From: Youhaiella tibetensis
GTDB lineage: Bacteria; Pseudomonadota; Alphaproteobacteria; Rhizobiales; Devosiaceae
Direction: 5' to 3'
Length of the DNA stretch: 64,000 nt
NCBI RefSeq assembly: GCF_008000755.1
Contig: NZ_CP041690.1
Coordinates: forward strand, 3,762,501-3,826,500
Shown: positions 32,217 to 39,974 of the stretch, piece by piece
Position numbering within the stretch: the stretch's first letter is position 1
How the letters are laid out: every line of letters begins with the position of its first letter
Program-made: the position numbers and the translations under genes
Notes under the pieces: generated by a model
What the model was told of the DNA's origin: nothing
Databases searched by the model: none
What the model saw: only the letters and a program-made list of their open reading frames with translations

Positions 32217-32928
32217 AGACGAAGCGCCGATGGTAGGCGAGATGGTCCTGTGAAGGCCAGTCCTCCTCCTGGTCCGGCAGCCGCAGCTTGAGACCGGGCT
32301 GGAGATGCTCGCGCAGCCGATGATCGAGCAGGTCGAGGTTGGCGATGGTCTCGTAGCTGCTCGAAATGGTGAAGTGCCCTGCCCCGAAAGCGCTGCCCAG
32401 CGGCGGCCAGAGCGCGATGAAATTGGTGATCGAGAGCGGTGCGCCGGGCGGATTGGGGCGGATGGCCGTGGGAATGGATCCCAGTTCCCCAACCGGCATG
32501 GCAATGCCGCTGAGCGCGCAACGCTCGTGATAGCGGCGCATGGTGAGCCGGCTGATATCGAACAGTTCGTGCTGCGTGGGAACATCGAACAGCGCCTGCT
32601 GCTCCTCGCCGAACCCGTCCCCGGCCTCGTCGACCCACTGGATGCGTTGCCCGAAGGGAAACGGCGGACACGGCTCGCCATTGGGATAGAGCTGGACCTT
32701 GCGCAGCTGCGCCACCAGTTCACCGGGAACCAGCCCCGGCCCCGCGACCGCTTCGAGCGTTGCCAGGCCGCAATAGACCGGCCCGCCGGCCGAGCCCGTT
32801 GCCAGGGCAACCACGTCCTCGATGGCGCGGACGATCTCGGGCGCGTCGTCGTGGGCGATGCGAATCAGGTCCTGCCGGCCCAGCAGGTCGAGATCGTCAT
32901 GGTCGAGCAAGAATACCAGAGTGGACAC
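32206..32928 (-). CDS. HNH_2-like protein with degenerate active site
   Basis: 240-residue protein not confidently assigned. Residues about 130-240 resemble HNH_2 endonuclease-type domains: RRYHERCALSG matches the usual YxxRCAVTG, and the end SQDHLAYHRRFVFKR matches the family's final YLAWHRxxVF. The expected catalytic AAHI-type histidine segment is replaced by IPTAIRPNPPG and the central HxLFD motif reads ISSSYETIANLDLLDHR. It may be a non-catalytic or altered nuclease. Start ATG 32928, divergent from nadB. Confidence 0.6.
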   Translation of the reverse strand: MSTLVFLLDHDDLDLLGRQDLIRIAHDDAPEIVRAIEDVVALATGSAGGPVYCGLATLEAVAGPGLVPGELVAQLRKVQLYPNGEPCPPFPFGQRIQWVDEAGDGFGEEQQALFDVPTQHELFDISRLTMRRYHERCALSGIAMPVGELGSIPTAIRPNPPGAPLSITNFIALWPPLGSAFGAGHFTISSSYETIANLDLLDHRLREHLQPGLKLRLPDQEEDWPSQDHLAYHRRFVFKR

Positions 32929-32949
32929 CGACTACCCCATCGGCAGGAC

Positions 32950-32975
32950 ACGTAAGTATCTTCCTGACTTGTCAG
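32950..32975. promoter_or_regulatory. Possible nad regulatory element upstream of nadB
   Basis: ACGTAAGTATCTT (32950-32962) closely matches ACGTAGGTATATT (23493-23505) in front of nadA. It is followed by the inverted repeat CTGAC-TT-GTCAG (32964-32975). Either could bind a NAD-responsive repressor (NadQ or NrtR type), but neither is a motif I can match from memory. Confidence 0.35.
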
Positions 32976-33099
32976 CAAAAATCCAGACGGGAAGATGGCC
33001 GATGCAATTTTGCGGATTGGGACGGGGCGCACCGCGCGGGCTGGTCGCGCCCGCCGGACCTTGATAGGACTTGCCTCCCCCAAGGGAGAGGAGCCCAGA

Positions 33100-34689
33100 T
33101 TGTCCATCTATGACAACACGCTGAACGCGGATGGCGTCCTGATCGTGGGCGCGGGCCTGGCGGGCCTCTTCTGCGCCCTCAAGCTGGCGCCGCTGCCGGT
33201 GACGGTGCTCTCGCCCAAGCCCCTGGGAAGCGGGGCATCCTCGGCCTGGGCGCAGGGCGGCGTCGCCGCCGCCCTCGGCCCCAATGACAGCCCGCACATC
33301 CACGCGCTCGACACCGAAAAGGCCGGTGCTGGCATCGTGGACGAACGCGTGGCCGAATCGGTGGCCGCCGAAGCCGCTGCGCGCATCGACGACCTGGCCC
33401 GCTGGGGCACGCCCTTCGACCGCGACCAGCTCGGCAATTTCCTGCTCGGCCGCGAGGCCGCCCACTCGGCCAACCGCATCGTCAAGGTCCAGGGCGACCG
33501 CGCCGGCGCCGCCATCATGGCCGCCATCATCGAGGAAGTGCGGCGCACCCCCTCGATCCGGATCGTCGAGGGCATCACGGCGGTCGACCTCGCCCGCGCC
33601 GATGGCCGGGTGGTGGGTGTGTTCTGCCGCAAGCTGGGCGACAAGTATATCGAGCCGGTCTTCATCCGCGCTCGCGCCACGGTGCTCGCCGCCGGCGGGC
33701 TGGGCGGGCTCTATGCGGTCACCACCAATCCTCCCGGCGTGCGCGGCCACGCCATGGGCATGGCCGCCCGCGCGGGCGCGGTGATCGGCGATCCCGAATT
33801 CGTCCAGTTCCACCCCACGGCCATCGCCACCGGCGCCGACCCGGCTCCGCTGGCCACCGAGGCGCTGCGCGGGGAAGGCGCCATCCTCATCAACGACCTG
33901 GGCGAGCGCTTCATGCCCGCCATCCATCCCGATGCCGAGCTCGCCCCGCGCGATATCGTGGCGCGGGCCAATTTCCGCCAGATCAAGGCAGGCCGGAAGG
34001 TCTTCCTCGATACCCGTCAGGCCCTGGGCGAAAAGATCCTCACCGCTTTCCCGACCGTGGCGCATTATTGCCTGGAAGCAGGCATCGACCCGGTGAAAGA
34101 GCCGATCCCGGTAACTCCGGCGGCCCACTACCACATGGGCGGGGTCAAGGTGGATACGCGCGGCCGCACCAGCCTGGCCGGGCTCTGGGCCTGCGGTGAG
34201 GCTTCATGCACCGGGCTGCACGGCGCCAACCGGCTCGCTTCGAACTCCCTGCTCGAAGCCACCGTCTTTGCCGCACGCATCGCCGAGGACGTGGGCGGGC
34301 TCGAACCGCCCCAGCGCACCCTGCCGCCGTTCGAAGGCATCGCCTGGGACGAGGCCAAGGGCGCCCAGTTCGAGGAAAACCTGCGCAACCTCAAGGCGGT
34401 GCAGGACCTGCGCCATATCATGACGGACCTGGTAGGCGTGGAGCGCGATGCCGAGGGCCTGCGCGAGGCGCTGCGGCGCATCCTCGAACTCGAGGAAACC
34501 GCCGAAAAGGTCACCCGCTCCTACCTCAACATGACGACATCGGCGACCATGGTGGCGGCAGCGGCCCTCAAGCGCACGGAAAGCCGGGGCGGACACTTCC
34601 GCATCGACTATCCGCACGAGGATCCGGCCTGGCTGAACCACACCGCCATGACGCTTGAGGAAGCGCGCAGGATCCGGGCAGACGCCTAG
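33100..34689 (+). CDS. nadB: L-aspartate oxidase NadB
   Basis: FAD enzyme that oxidises L-aspartate to iminoaspartate for quinolinate synthesis. Start TTG 33100 is chosen because GGAGAGGAG lies 6 bases upstream; the product is 529 residues. Seen: dinucleotide motif LIVGAGLAGLFCALKL, SSAWAQGGVAAALG, PEFVQFHPTAI, TEALRGEGAILIND, HYHMGGVKVDTRGRTSLAGLWACGEASCTGLHGANRLASNSLLEA and a C-terminal helical domain. nadA lies about 10 kb away and nadC is not in the window. Stop shares CTAG with the next gene. Confidence 0.95.
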   Translation: MSIYDNTLNADGVLIVGAGLAGLFCALKLAPLPVTVLSPKPLGSGASSAWAQGGVAAALGPNDSPHIHALDTEKAGAGIVDERVAESVAAEAAARIDDLARWGTPFDRDQLGNFLLGREAAHSANRIVKVQGDRAGAAIMAAIIEEVRRTPSIRIVEGITAVDLARADGRVVGVFCRKLGDKYIEPVFIRARATVLAAGGLGGLYAVTTNPPGVRGHAMGMAARAGAVIGDPEFVQFHPTAIATGADPAPLATEALRGEGAILINDLGERFMPAIHPDAELAPRDIVARANFRQIKAGRKVFLDTRQALGEKILTAFPTVAHYCLEAGIDPVKEPIPVTPAAHYHMGGVKVDTRGRTSLAGLWACGEASCTGLHGANRLASNSLLEATVFAARIAEDVGGLEPPQRTLPPFEGIAWDEAKGAQFEENLRNLKAVQDLRHIMTDLVGVERDAEGLREALRRILELEETAEKVTRSYLNMTTSATMVAAAALKRTESRGGHFRIDYPHEDPAWLNHTAMTLEEARRIRADA

Positions 34690-35636
34690 GCGTTGAGCAC
34701 CGCATCGACCTCGGCGCGCGTCGGCGGCTTGCAGCCGACCTGCCCGCAATTGAGGCCCGCCACCACGGCTCCGAACCTGAGCATGGCTTCGAGCTCGCCA
34801 TTGCCGAGCGTCTTGAGCTGGCCGGGCCGCAGCACGTTCTTCTCGCGCAGGTAGGAGAGCACGCCCGCCATCAGGCTGTCGCCGGCTCCCACCGTGTCGC
34901 CGAACACCGGCGGCGCCCAAATGCCGGCCTGCGCCCGCCCCGAGGCGGTATAGGCAAGCGACCCCTTTTCGCCCAGCGTCACCACGACCAATTCGCAATT
35001 GGGCCGGGCCAGGAGCGCGGCACTGTGCGCCTCGATGGAAAGGCTCGGCTCGAGCGCTGCGAGGTCTTCCTCGCTCATCTTGATGACATGAGCCAGGTCG
35101 AGGAAGGTCGAGAGCCGGGCCTTGTAGCCGGCGAAATCGTCAACCAGTGAGGGGCGGACATTGGGATCGATCGAGATGGTGGCGCCCTTGGCGATGGCCG
35201 CACGCACGACCTCGGACCAGATCGCGGCATCCTCCGGCACGATCGGGCAGAAGCCGCCGACCTGATAGAGCTCGAGCGCCTCGGGCAGCGCCTGGACCAT
35301 CCCCTCCTGGGTGAAGGCGCGGTCGGCGCCGCGATAGAATTCGTAGGCTGCCTGGCGCTTCTCGTTGAGGGTCACCACCGCCAGGGTGGTCGGCGCCACC
35401 ACGCGCTGCTCCAGCAGCGTGCTGACCCCGGCAGCCGCCAGCGGCTCGAGGAGGTAGGAGCCGAACCCATCGCGCGAAATGGGGCAGAGGAAACCGGTAT
35501 CGTTGCCCAGTCGCGAAAGCGCGATGGCGCAATTATAGGGCGAGCCGCCCTGATGGGCGTGCATATGGATCACCCCGTCGGGCCCGCGCGGCTCGGAAAC
35601 GAGGTCGATCAGGCTCTCCCCACCCACAACGAACAT
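34686..35636 (-). CDS. PfkB-family sugar kinase (fructokinase-like)
   Basis: 316-residue PfkB/ribokinase-family kinase. Seen: N-terminal FVVGGESLIDLVSEP, GGSPYNCAIALSRLG with the substrate loop, FYRGADRAF, SIDPNVRPSL, VVVTLGEKGSLAY and the catalytic signature FGDTVGAGDSLMAG, whose Asp acts as base. Best call fructokinase-like; substrate unproven. ATG 35636 is chosen as the family start. Convergent with nadB. Confidence 0.88.
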   Translation of the reverse strand: MFVVGGESLIDLVSEPRGPDGVIHMHAHQGGSPYNCAIALSRLGNDTGFLCPISRDGFGSYLLEPLAAAGVSTLLEQRVVAPTTLAVVTLNEKRQAAYEFYRGADRAFTQEGMVQALPEALELYQVGGFCPIVPEDAAIWSEVVRAAIAKGATISIDPNVRPSLVDDFAGYKARLSTFLDLAHVIKMSEEDLAALEPSLSIEAHSAALLARPNCELVVVTLGEKGSLAYTASGRAQAGIWAPPVFGDTVGAGDSLMAGVLSYLREKNVLRPGQLKTLGNGELEAMLRFGAVVAGLNCGQVGCKPPTRAEVDAVLNA

Positions 35637-35839
35637 TGGTCCCCCCGAAATGGCAAATCGTCGATTGGTCCGCATCCCTACCCTATCAATGGCGCGGACG
35701 CCATGCCGGGGCCATGCGCCGTGGACGGCCCGGTGCGAAAAAAGTTGGCGCGGGCGGGAATAAATCCGCCCCTGCGGTGTTAGTGCTCTTGCGGGGGAAA
35801 ATTCTTCGAGAGCCTCGCATCCAAGCAAGGAGAGACGTC

Positions 35840-36250
35840 ATGACTTTTTCCAGACTGCACGGTGTGATTCTGGGCGCGGCCGCCTTCCTGGCGCTGGGCT
35901 CGGCGATGGCCCTGGCCGAGGACTATGCCGGCGGCGCGATCAAGACTTCCGATATCGGCGGCAAGACCGTCCTGACCGATGCCAACGGCATGACCCTTTA
36001 CACCTTCGACAAGGACGAGGCCGGCAAGAGCAATTGCTATGACCAGTGCGCCAGCAACTGGCCGCCGCTCGCTGCCGATGCCAGCGCAGCCGCCGAGGGT
36101 GATTTCACCATCGTCGACCGCACCGACGGCACCAAGATGTGGGCCTACAAGGGCATGCCGCTCTATCTCTGGGTCAAGGACACCAAGGCCGGCGACACCA
36201 CCGGCGATGGCGTGGGTGGCGTCTGGCACACCGCCGTCGAAGGCATGTAG
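35840..36250 (+). CDS. Secreted COG4315 (lipoprotein_15-type repeat) protein
   Basis: 136-residue exported protein with a signal peptide (GVILGAAAFLALGSAMALAED) and two copies of the COG4315 repeat: VLTDANGMTLYTFDKDEAGKSNCYDQCASNWPPL and the shorter MWAYKGMPLYLWVKDTKAGDT. The paired Cys (NCYDQC) suggests a periplasmic redox or heme/metal-related role, which is unproven. AGGAGAG sits 8 bases before ATG 35840. It precedes an ECF sigma/anti-sigma pair, a frequent association for this family. Confidence 0.87.
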   Translation: MTFSRLHGVILGAAAFLALGSAMALAEDYAGGAIKTSDIGGKTVLTDANGMTLYTFDKDEAGKSNCYDQCASNWPPLAADASAAAEGDFTIVDRTDGTKMWAYKGMPLYLWVKDTKAGDTTGDGVGGVWHTAVEGM

Positions 36251-36256
36251 TTTCGT

Positions 36257-36291
36257 GACCCGGCCGGTCGCCCCGATCGGCCGGCCGGGTC
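36257..36291. terminator. Strong GC hairpin after the COG4315 gene
   Basis: Perfect 11-base arms GACCCGGCCGG (36257-36267) and CCGGCCGGGTC (36281-36291) just after the stop. There is no T-run, so it may reduce rather than stop readthrough into the sigma factor gene. Confidence 0.6.
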
Positions 36292-36361
36292 ATTGACGGG
36301 CCGGGGGAGCCTCCAAGCCCCCTTGGCTTCCCCGGCTCAGCTCGCATTGAACAGGATCGAA

Positions 36362-36874
36362 GTGCCGAGTTTCCTGGACGAGATAGAAACCTGCGTCCCC
36401 GCGCTGCGCCGCTATGCGCGAGCGCTGACGCGCGACGCCGACCGGGCCGACGACCTGGTACAGGATTGCCTCGAGCGCGCCATCCGCAAGAATGCCCTGT
36501 TCCGTCCGCGCGGTCCCCTGCGCGCCTGGCTTTTCACCATCCTGCTCAACCTGCATCGCAACCAGGCGCGCGCCGAACGACGCCAGGGCCAGACCACTCC
36601 GCTCGATGGGCTTCCAAGCGAGCCATCGGTGCCGGCCAGCCAGCATGGCCATATCGCACTGGCCGAGATGGCCCGTGCCATCGACGCCCTGCCGGGCGAG
36701 CAGCGCGAAGCGCTGTTGCTGGTCGTGCTCGAGGACATGCCCTATGCCGACGCCGCCTCGATCCTGGGCGTTCCGCAGGGCACCCTGATGTCCCGGCTCG
36801 GCCGTGCCCGTGCCGCCTTACGCACCATGACCGGGGGAGACCCACAGGCCCCCCGTTTGAGGACCGTCAAATGA
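36362..36874 (+). CDS. ECF-type RNA polymerase sigma factor
   Basis: Extracytoplasmic-function sigma factor of 170 residues. Sigma2 region: LRRYARALTRDADRADDLVQDCLERAI and LRAWLFTILLNLHRNQAR. Sigma4 region: AIDALPGEQREALLLVVLEDMPYADAASILGVPQGTLMSRLGRARAAL. GTG 36362 is chosen because AGGA lies 5 bases upstream; upstream TTG codons are open too. The anti-sigma gene overlaps its end by ATGA. Confidence 0.9.
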   Translation: MPSFLDEIETCVPALRRYARALTRDADRADDLVQDCLERAIRKNALFRPRGPLRAWLFTILLNLHRNQARAERRQGQTTPLDGLPSEPSVPASQHGHIALAEMARAIDALPGEQREALLLVVLEDMPYADAASILGVPQGTLMSRLGRARAALRTMTGGDPQAPRLRTVK

Positions 36875-37677
36875 CCGCGCCGCTGACCATCACCGAAGAC
36901 GTGCTCCACGCCTATGCCGACGGACGGCTGGACGGCTCGGCGCGCGCGGCAGTCGAGGCTCACCTGGAGGCTCATCCGGAAGCGGCGGCCGAAGTGGCCC
37001 AGTGGCAGCGCCAGCGCGACGCCATCGAGACGCTGTTCGATCCCGTCGCCGGCGAGCCTGTGCCCGACCGGCTCAACCCGCATCGCATCGCTGCTGCCCG
37101 GCAGGGCAGCGCAGGCGGCTGGTTGCCATTCGCCGCTGCCGCCATCGTGCTGGTCGGACTGGGCGTGGGCGCCGGTTGGACGGCACGCGATCTTTTCCAG
37201 CCCGAGGAAACGCCCAGCCAGATGCTGATCGCCAGCGCCGTCAACGCCCACGCGCTCTACGTCAAGGAAAACCGCCATGCCGTGGAGGTTGCCGCCGCCG
37301 AGGAAGGGCACCTGACCACCTGGCTCTCCAACCGCCTCAACCACCAGCTCGACGCCCCGGACCTGAGCCCGCAGGGTTTCACCCTGGTCGGCGGCCGGCT
37401 ACTGCCGCCGGACGTCTACCGCAATACCGGCCCGGCGGCCCAGTTGATGTACGAGAACGGCACCAAGGACCGGCTGACCGTCTATGTGACGGCGGCCCTG
37501 CCCGACAAGGCCAGGGCCTATCAGTTCGAGGCGGTCAACGGCCTGGACGCTTTCTACTGGGCCAACGATGCCATAACCTGCACGGTGGTGGGCGACCTGC
37601 CCCAGGACCAGATGCAGACGGTGGCCAAGCTGGTCTACCAGCAGCTCACCCGCCTGCCGGACCCGGTGAGAGGCTGA
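36871..37677 (+). CDS. Anti-sigma factor (transmembrane, RsiW/COG5662-like)
   Basis: 268-residue membrane-bound anti-sigma factor. The N-terminal cytoplasmic part (ITEDVLHAYADGRLDGSARAAVEAHLEAHPEAAAEVAQW) matches the short zinc-less anti-sigma domain: the usual HxxxCxxC cysteines are missing. One membrane helix (about 90-108, WLPFAAAAIVLVGLGVGAGW) is followed by a periplasmic domain ending in FYWANDAITCTVVGDLP. ATGA overlap with the sigma gene supports co-translation. Confidence 0.88.
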   Translation: MTAPLTITEDVLHAYADGRLDGSARAAVEAHLEAHPEAAAEVAQWQRQRDAIETLFDPVAGEPVPDRLNPHRIAAARQGSAGGWLPFAAAAIVLVGLGVGAGWTARDLFQPEETPSQMLIASAVNAHALYVKENRHAVEVAAAEEGHLTTWLSNRLNHQLDAPDLSPQGFTLVGGRLLPPDVYRNTGPAAQLMYENGTKDRLTVYVTAALPDKARAYQFEAVNGLDAFYWANDAITCTVVGDLPQDQMQTVAKLVYQQLTRLPDPVRG

Positions 37678-37689
37678 AGGCCTGCTGGC

Positions 37690-38862
37690 CTAGAAGCCCT
37701 GACGCCGGATGAGTTCGTTGGCGTAGATGTTGTGGGCGCCCACATTGTGGATGTCGCGCTCGCCCATCAGCGCCATGGTGACATCGGTCTCCTTGCGCAG
37801 GATTTCGAGCGCACGGGCAACGCCCGCCTCTCCGCCCGCCCCGACGCCGAAGGCGATGGTGCGCCCGAGCAGGGCGCCCCTGGCGCCCAGGGCAATGGCC
37901 TTGAGAAGGTCCTGACCCGAGCGGATGCCGCCATCCATGAGCACCTCGGTCTTCTCGCCCACCGCATCGACGATGTCGGGCAGCACCCGGATTGTGGAGG
38001 GCGCGCCGTCGAGCTGGCGGCCGCCATGGTTGGAGACGACGATGGCATCGGCACCGTTTTCGACCGCCAGGCGCGCGTCCTCGGGATCGAGAATGCCCTT
38101 GACGATCACCGGCCCGCCGAAGCGGTTCTTGATCCAGGCGATATCGCGCCAGTTGAGGGTGGGATCGAACTGCGAGCTCGTCCAGCCCGAGAGCTTGGAG
38201 AGGTCGCCCGTGCCCTCGACATGGCCGGCAATGTTGCGGAAGGTGTGGCGATTGGTGCCGAGCATGCCCATGGCCCAGCCGGGTTTGCGCATCATCTCGA
38301 AGACGAACTTAGGCGTGAACTTGGGCGGCGCCGACATGCCGTTGCGCAGGTCCTTGTGGCGCTGGCCGAGGATCTGCAGATCCATTGTCAGCACCAGCGC
38401 CGAGCACTTGGCCGCCTTGGCGCGGTCGATCAGGCGATTGACGAAATCCCGGTCGCGCATGACGTAGAGCTGGAACCAGAACGGCTTGGAGGTATTTTCG
38501 GCCACGTCCTCGATCGAGCAGATGCTCATGGTCGAAAGCGTGAAGGGAATGCCGAACTTTTCCGCCGCGCGGGCCGCCTTGATCTCTCCGTCCGCGCTCT
38601 GCATGCCCAGGAACCCGACCGGCGCCACGGCCACCGGCATGCTCACGGGCTGGCCGAGAATGGTCGAGGCGATGGTGCGGTTTTCCATGTTGACCGCGAC
38701 GCGCTGGCGGAAGCTGACCTTCTTGAAATCGTCCTCGTTGGCGCGATAGGTGCCCTCTGTCCACGCGCCGCTATCGACATAGTCGAAGAACTGCTTGGGC
38801 ACCTTGCGCCTGGCCAGGGCCTTCATGTCCGCGATTGTCAGTACCCGATCCAGCTCGCCCAT
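37690..38862 (-). CDS. lldD: FMN-dependent alpha-hydroxy acid dehydrogenase (LldD-like)
   Basis: 390-residue FMN oxidoreductase of the L-lactate dehydrogenase/glycolate oxidase family. Seen: FDYVDSGAWTEGTYRANEDDF, PVAVAPVGFLGMQSADGE, TLSTMSICSIEDVAE, FWFQLYVMRDRDF, LTMDLQILGQRHKDLRNGM and the active-site segment VVSNHGGRQLDGAPST (catalytic His and Arg), then MDGGIRSGQDLLKAIALGA. It most likely oxidises L-lactate to pyruvate with quinone as acceptor. ATG 38862 is used; an ATG at 38877 is possible. Confidence 0.9.
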   Translation of the reverse strand: MGELDRVLTIADMKALARRKVPKQFFDYVDSGAWTEGTYRANEDDFKKVSFRQRVAVNMENRTIASTILGQPVSMPVAVAPVGFLGMQSADGEIKAARAAEKFGIPFTLSTMSICSIEDVAENTSKPFWFQLYVMRDRDFVNRLIDRAKAAKCSALVLTMDLQILGQRHKDLRNGMSAPPKFTPKFVFEMMRKPGWAMGMLGTNRHTFRNIAGHVEGTGDLSKLSGWTSSQFDPTLNWRDIAWIKNRFGGPVIVKGILDPEDARLAVENGADAIVVSNHGGRQLDGAPSTIRVLPDIVDAVGEKTEVLMDGGIRSGQDLLKAIALGARGALLGRTIAFGVGAGGEAGVARALEILRKETDVTMALMGERDIHNVGAHNIYANELIRRQGF

Positions 38863-38930
38863 GAGCAAACCCTTCATATGCAAATGCACCATCGCTGGTA
38901 CAGGCTGAGGTCCCGGCGGTCAATCGGCCC

Positions 38931-38950
38931 TTGCCGGTAACGGCCGGCAA
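38931..38950. promoter_or_regulatory. Inverted repeat in the lldD/DUF1624 divergent region
   Basis: Arms TTGCCGG (38931-38937) and CCGGCAA (38944-38950) with a 6-base spacer, centred in the 140-base region between the two divergent starts. It is the size of an operator; no regulator is assigned. Confidence 0.35.
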
Positions 38951-39002
38951 TGGCTAACTCCCCGCACCTCGGCACCCTGCGCCGCCCAACGAGAATGCTA
39001 CA

Positions 39003-39974
39003 ATGTCTGTGACCGGCGCCCCCGCCAAGCCCCCCCGTTTTGCCATTGTCGACGTCCTGCGCGGCGTCGCCATCGTGGCGATGATCGTATATCACTGCGC
39101 CTGGGACCTAAGCTACTTCCAGCTCATTCCAATCGACATCACGGTCGATGACGGCTGGCGGCTCTTCCAGCACCTGATCCTGGGCGGCTTCCTGCTGCTG
39201 GTGGGCGTGAGCCTCACGCTCGCCCATGGCAATGCCATTCGGTGGCGTTCGTTCTGGCGGCGCTTCACCATGATTGCGGCCGGCGCGGCAGCGGTGACCA
39301 TCGGGACCTACATTCTCTTTCCGCAGACCTTCGTCTTCTTCGGCATCCTCCATGCCATCGCGCTTTTCAGCCTCCTGGCATTGCCGTTCCTGCGGCTGCC
39401 GCCCTGGTTGACCGCAGCGATCGGCGCGGGATTCCTCATTGTGCCGCTGTTCTTTCAGCACCCGGCCTTCAACGATCCGAGGCTGGCCTGGATCGGCTTC
39501 TGGGAAGTGCCGCCTGCCACCAACGACCTCGTTCCCATCTTCCCCTGGTTCGGCATGGTGCTGGTGGGCATCGCCCTCGCCCGGCTGGTGCTGGCGTCGC
39601 CCCTTGCGGCGACACTCGCGGCCTGGCGGCCGGCAGCGGTTCTGCGACCCCTGATCGTCATGGGCCGCTGGAGCCTGGTCATCTACCTCGTCCACCAGCC
39701 CATCCTGCTTGGGATCATCTACCCGATCGCCAATGCCCGCCCGGCGGACGCGCCCACGCGCGTCGATTCCTTCGTCTCAAGTTGCGTGGCGACCTGCGAG
39801 CAGAACGGGAACGGCAAGGATCACTGCACGGCCTATTGCGGCTGCGCCGTCGAGCGGATCGTGCGCGATGACCTCTGGGCCGTCATCGAGCAACCTACGT
39901 CCTCGCCCGAGCAGAACGCGGCAGTGGCGGACATTGCCAAACAGTGCACCGCCACGATCCCGACCGCCCCCTAG
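39003..39974 (+). CDS. DUF1624 / heparan-alpha-glucosaminide N-acetyltransferase-like membrane protein
   Basis: 323-residue polytopic protein with about 7-8 hydrophobic helices. The opening FAIVDVLRGVAIVAMIVYHCAWDLSYF and the pattern FGILHAIALFSLLALPFL, FPWFGMVLVGIALAR and SLVIYLVHQPILLGIIY are typical of DUF1624/HGSNAT-like proteins. It ends with a Cys-rich soluble tail (CVATCEQNGNGKDHCTAYCGC, five to six Cys within about 25 residues) that is unusual and looks like a small disulfide or metal module. Stop shares CTAG with the ClC gene. Confidence 0.88.
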   Translation: MSVTGAPAKPPRFAIVDVLRGVAIVAMIVYHCAWDLSYFQLIPIDITVDDGWRLFQHLILGGFLLLVGVSLTLAHGNAIRWRSFWRRFTMIAAGAAAVTIGTYILFPQTFVFFGILHAIALFSLLALPFLRLPPWLTAAIGAGFLIVPLFFQHPAFNDPRLAWIGFWEVPPATNDLVPIFPWFGMVLVGIALARLVLASPLAATLAAWRPAAVLRPLIVMGRWSLVIYLVHQPILLGIIYPIANARPADAPTRVDSFVSSCVATCEQNGNGKDHCTAYCGCAVERIVRDDLWAVIEQPTSSPEQNAAVADIAKQCTATIPTAP

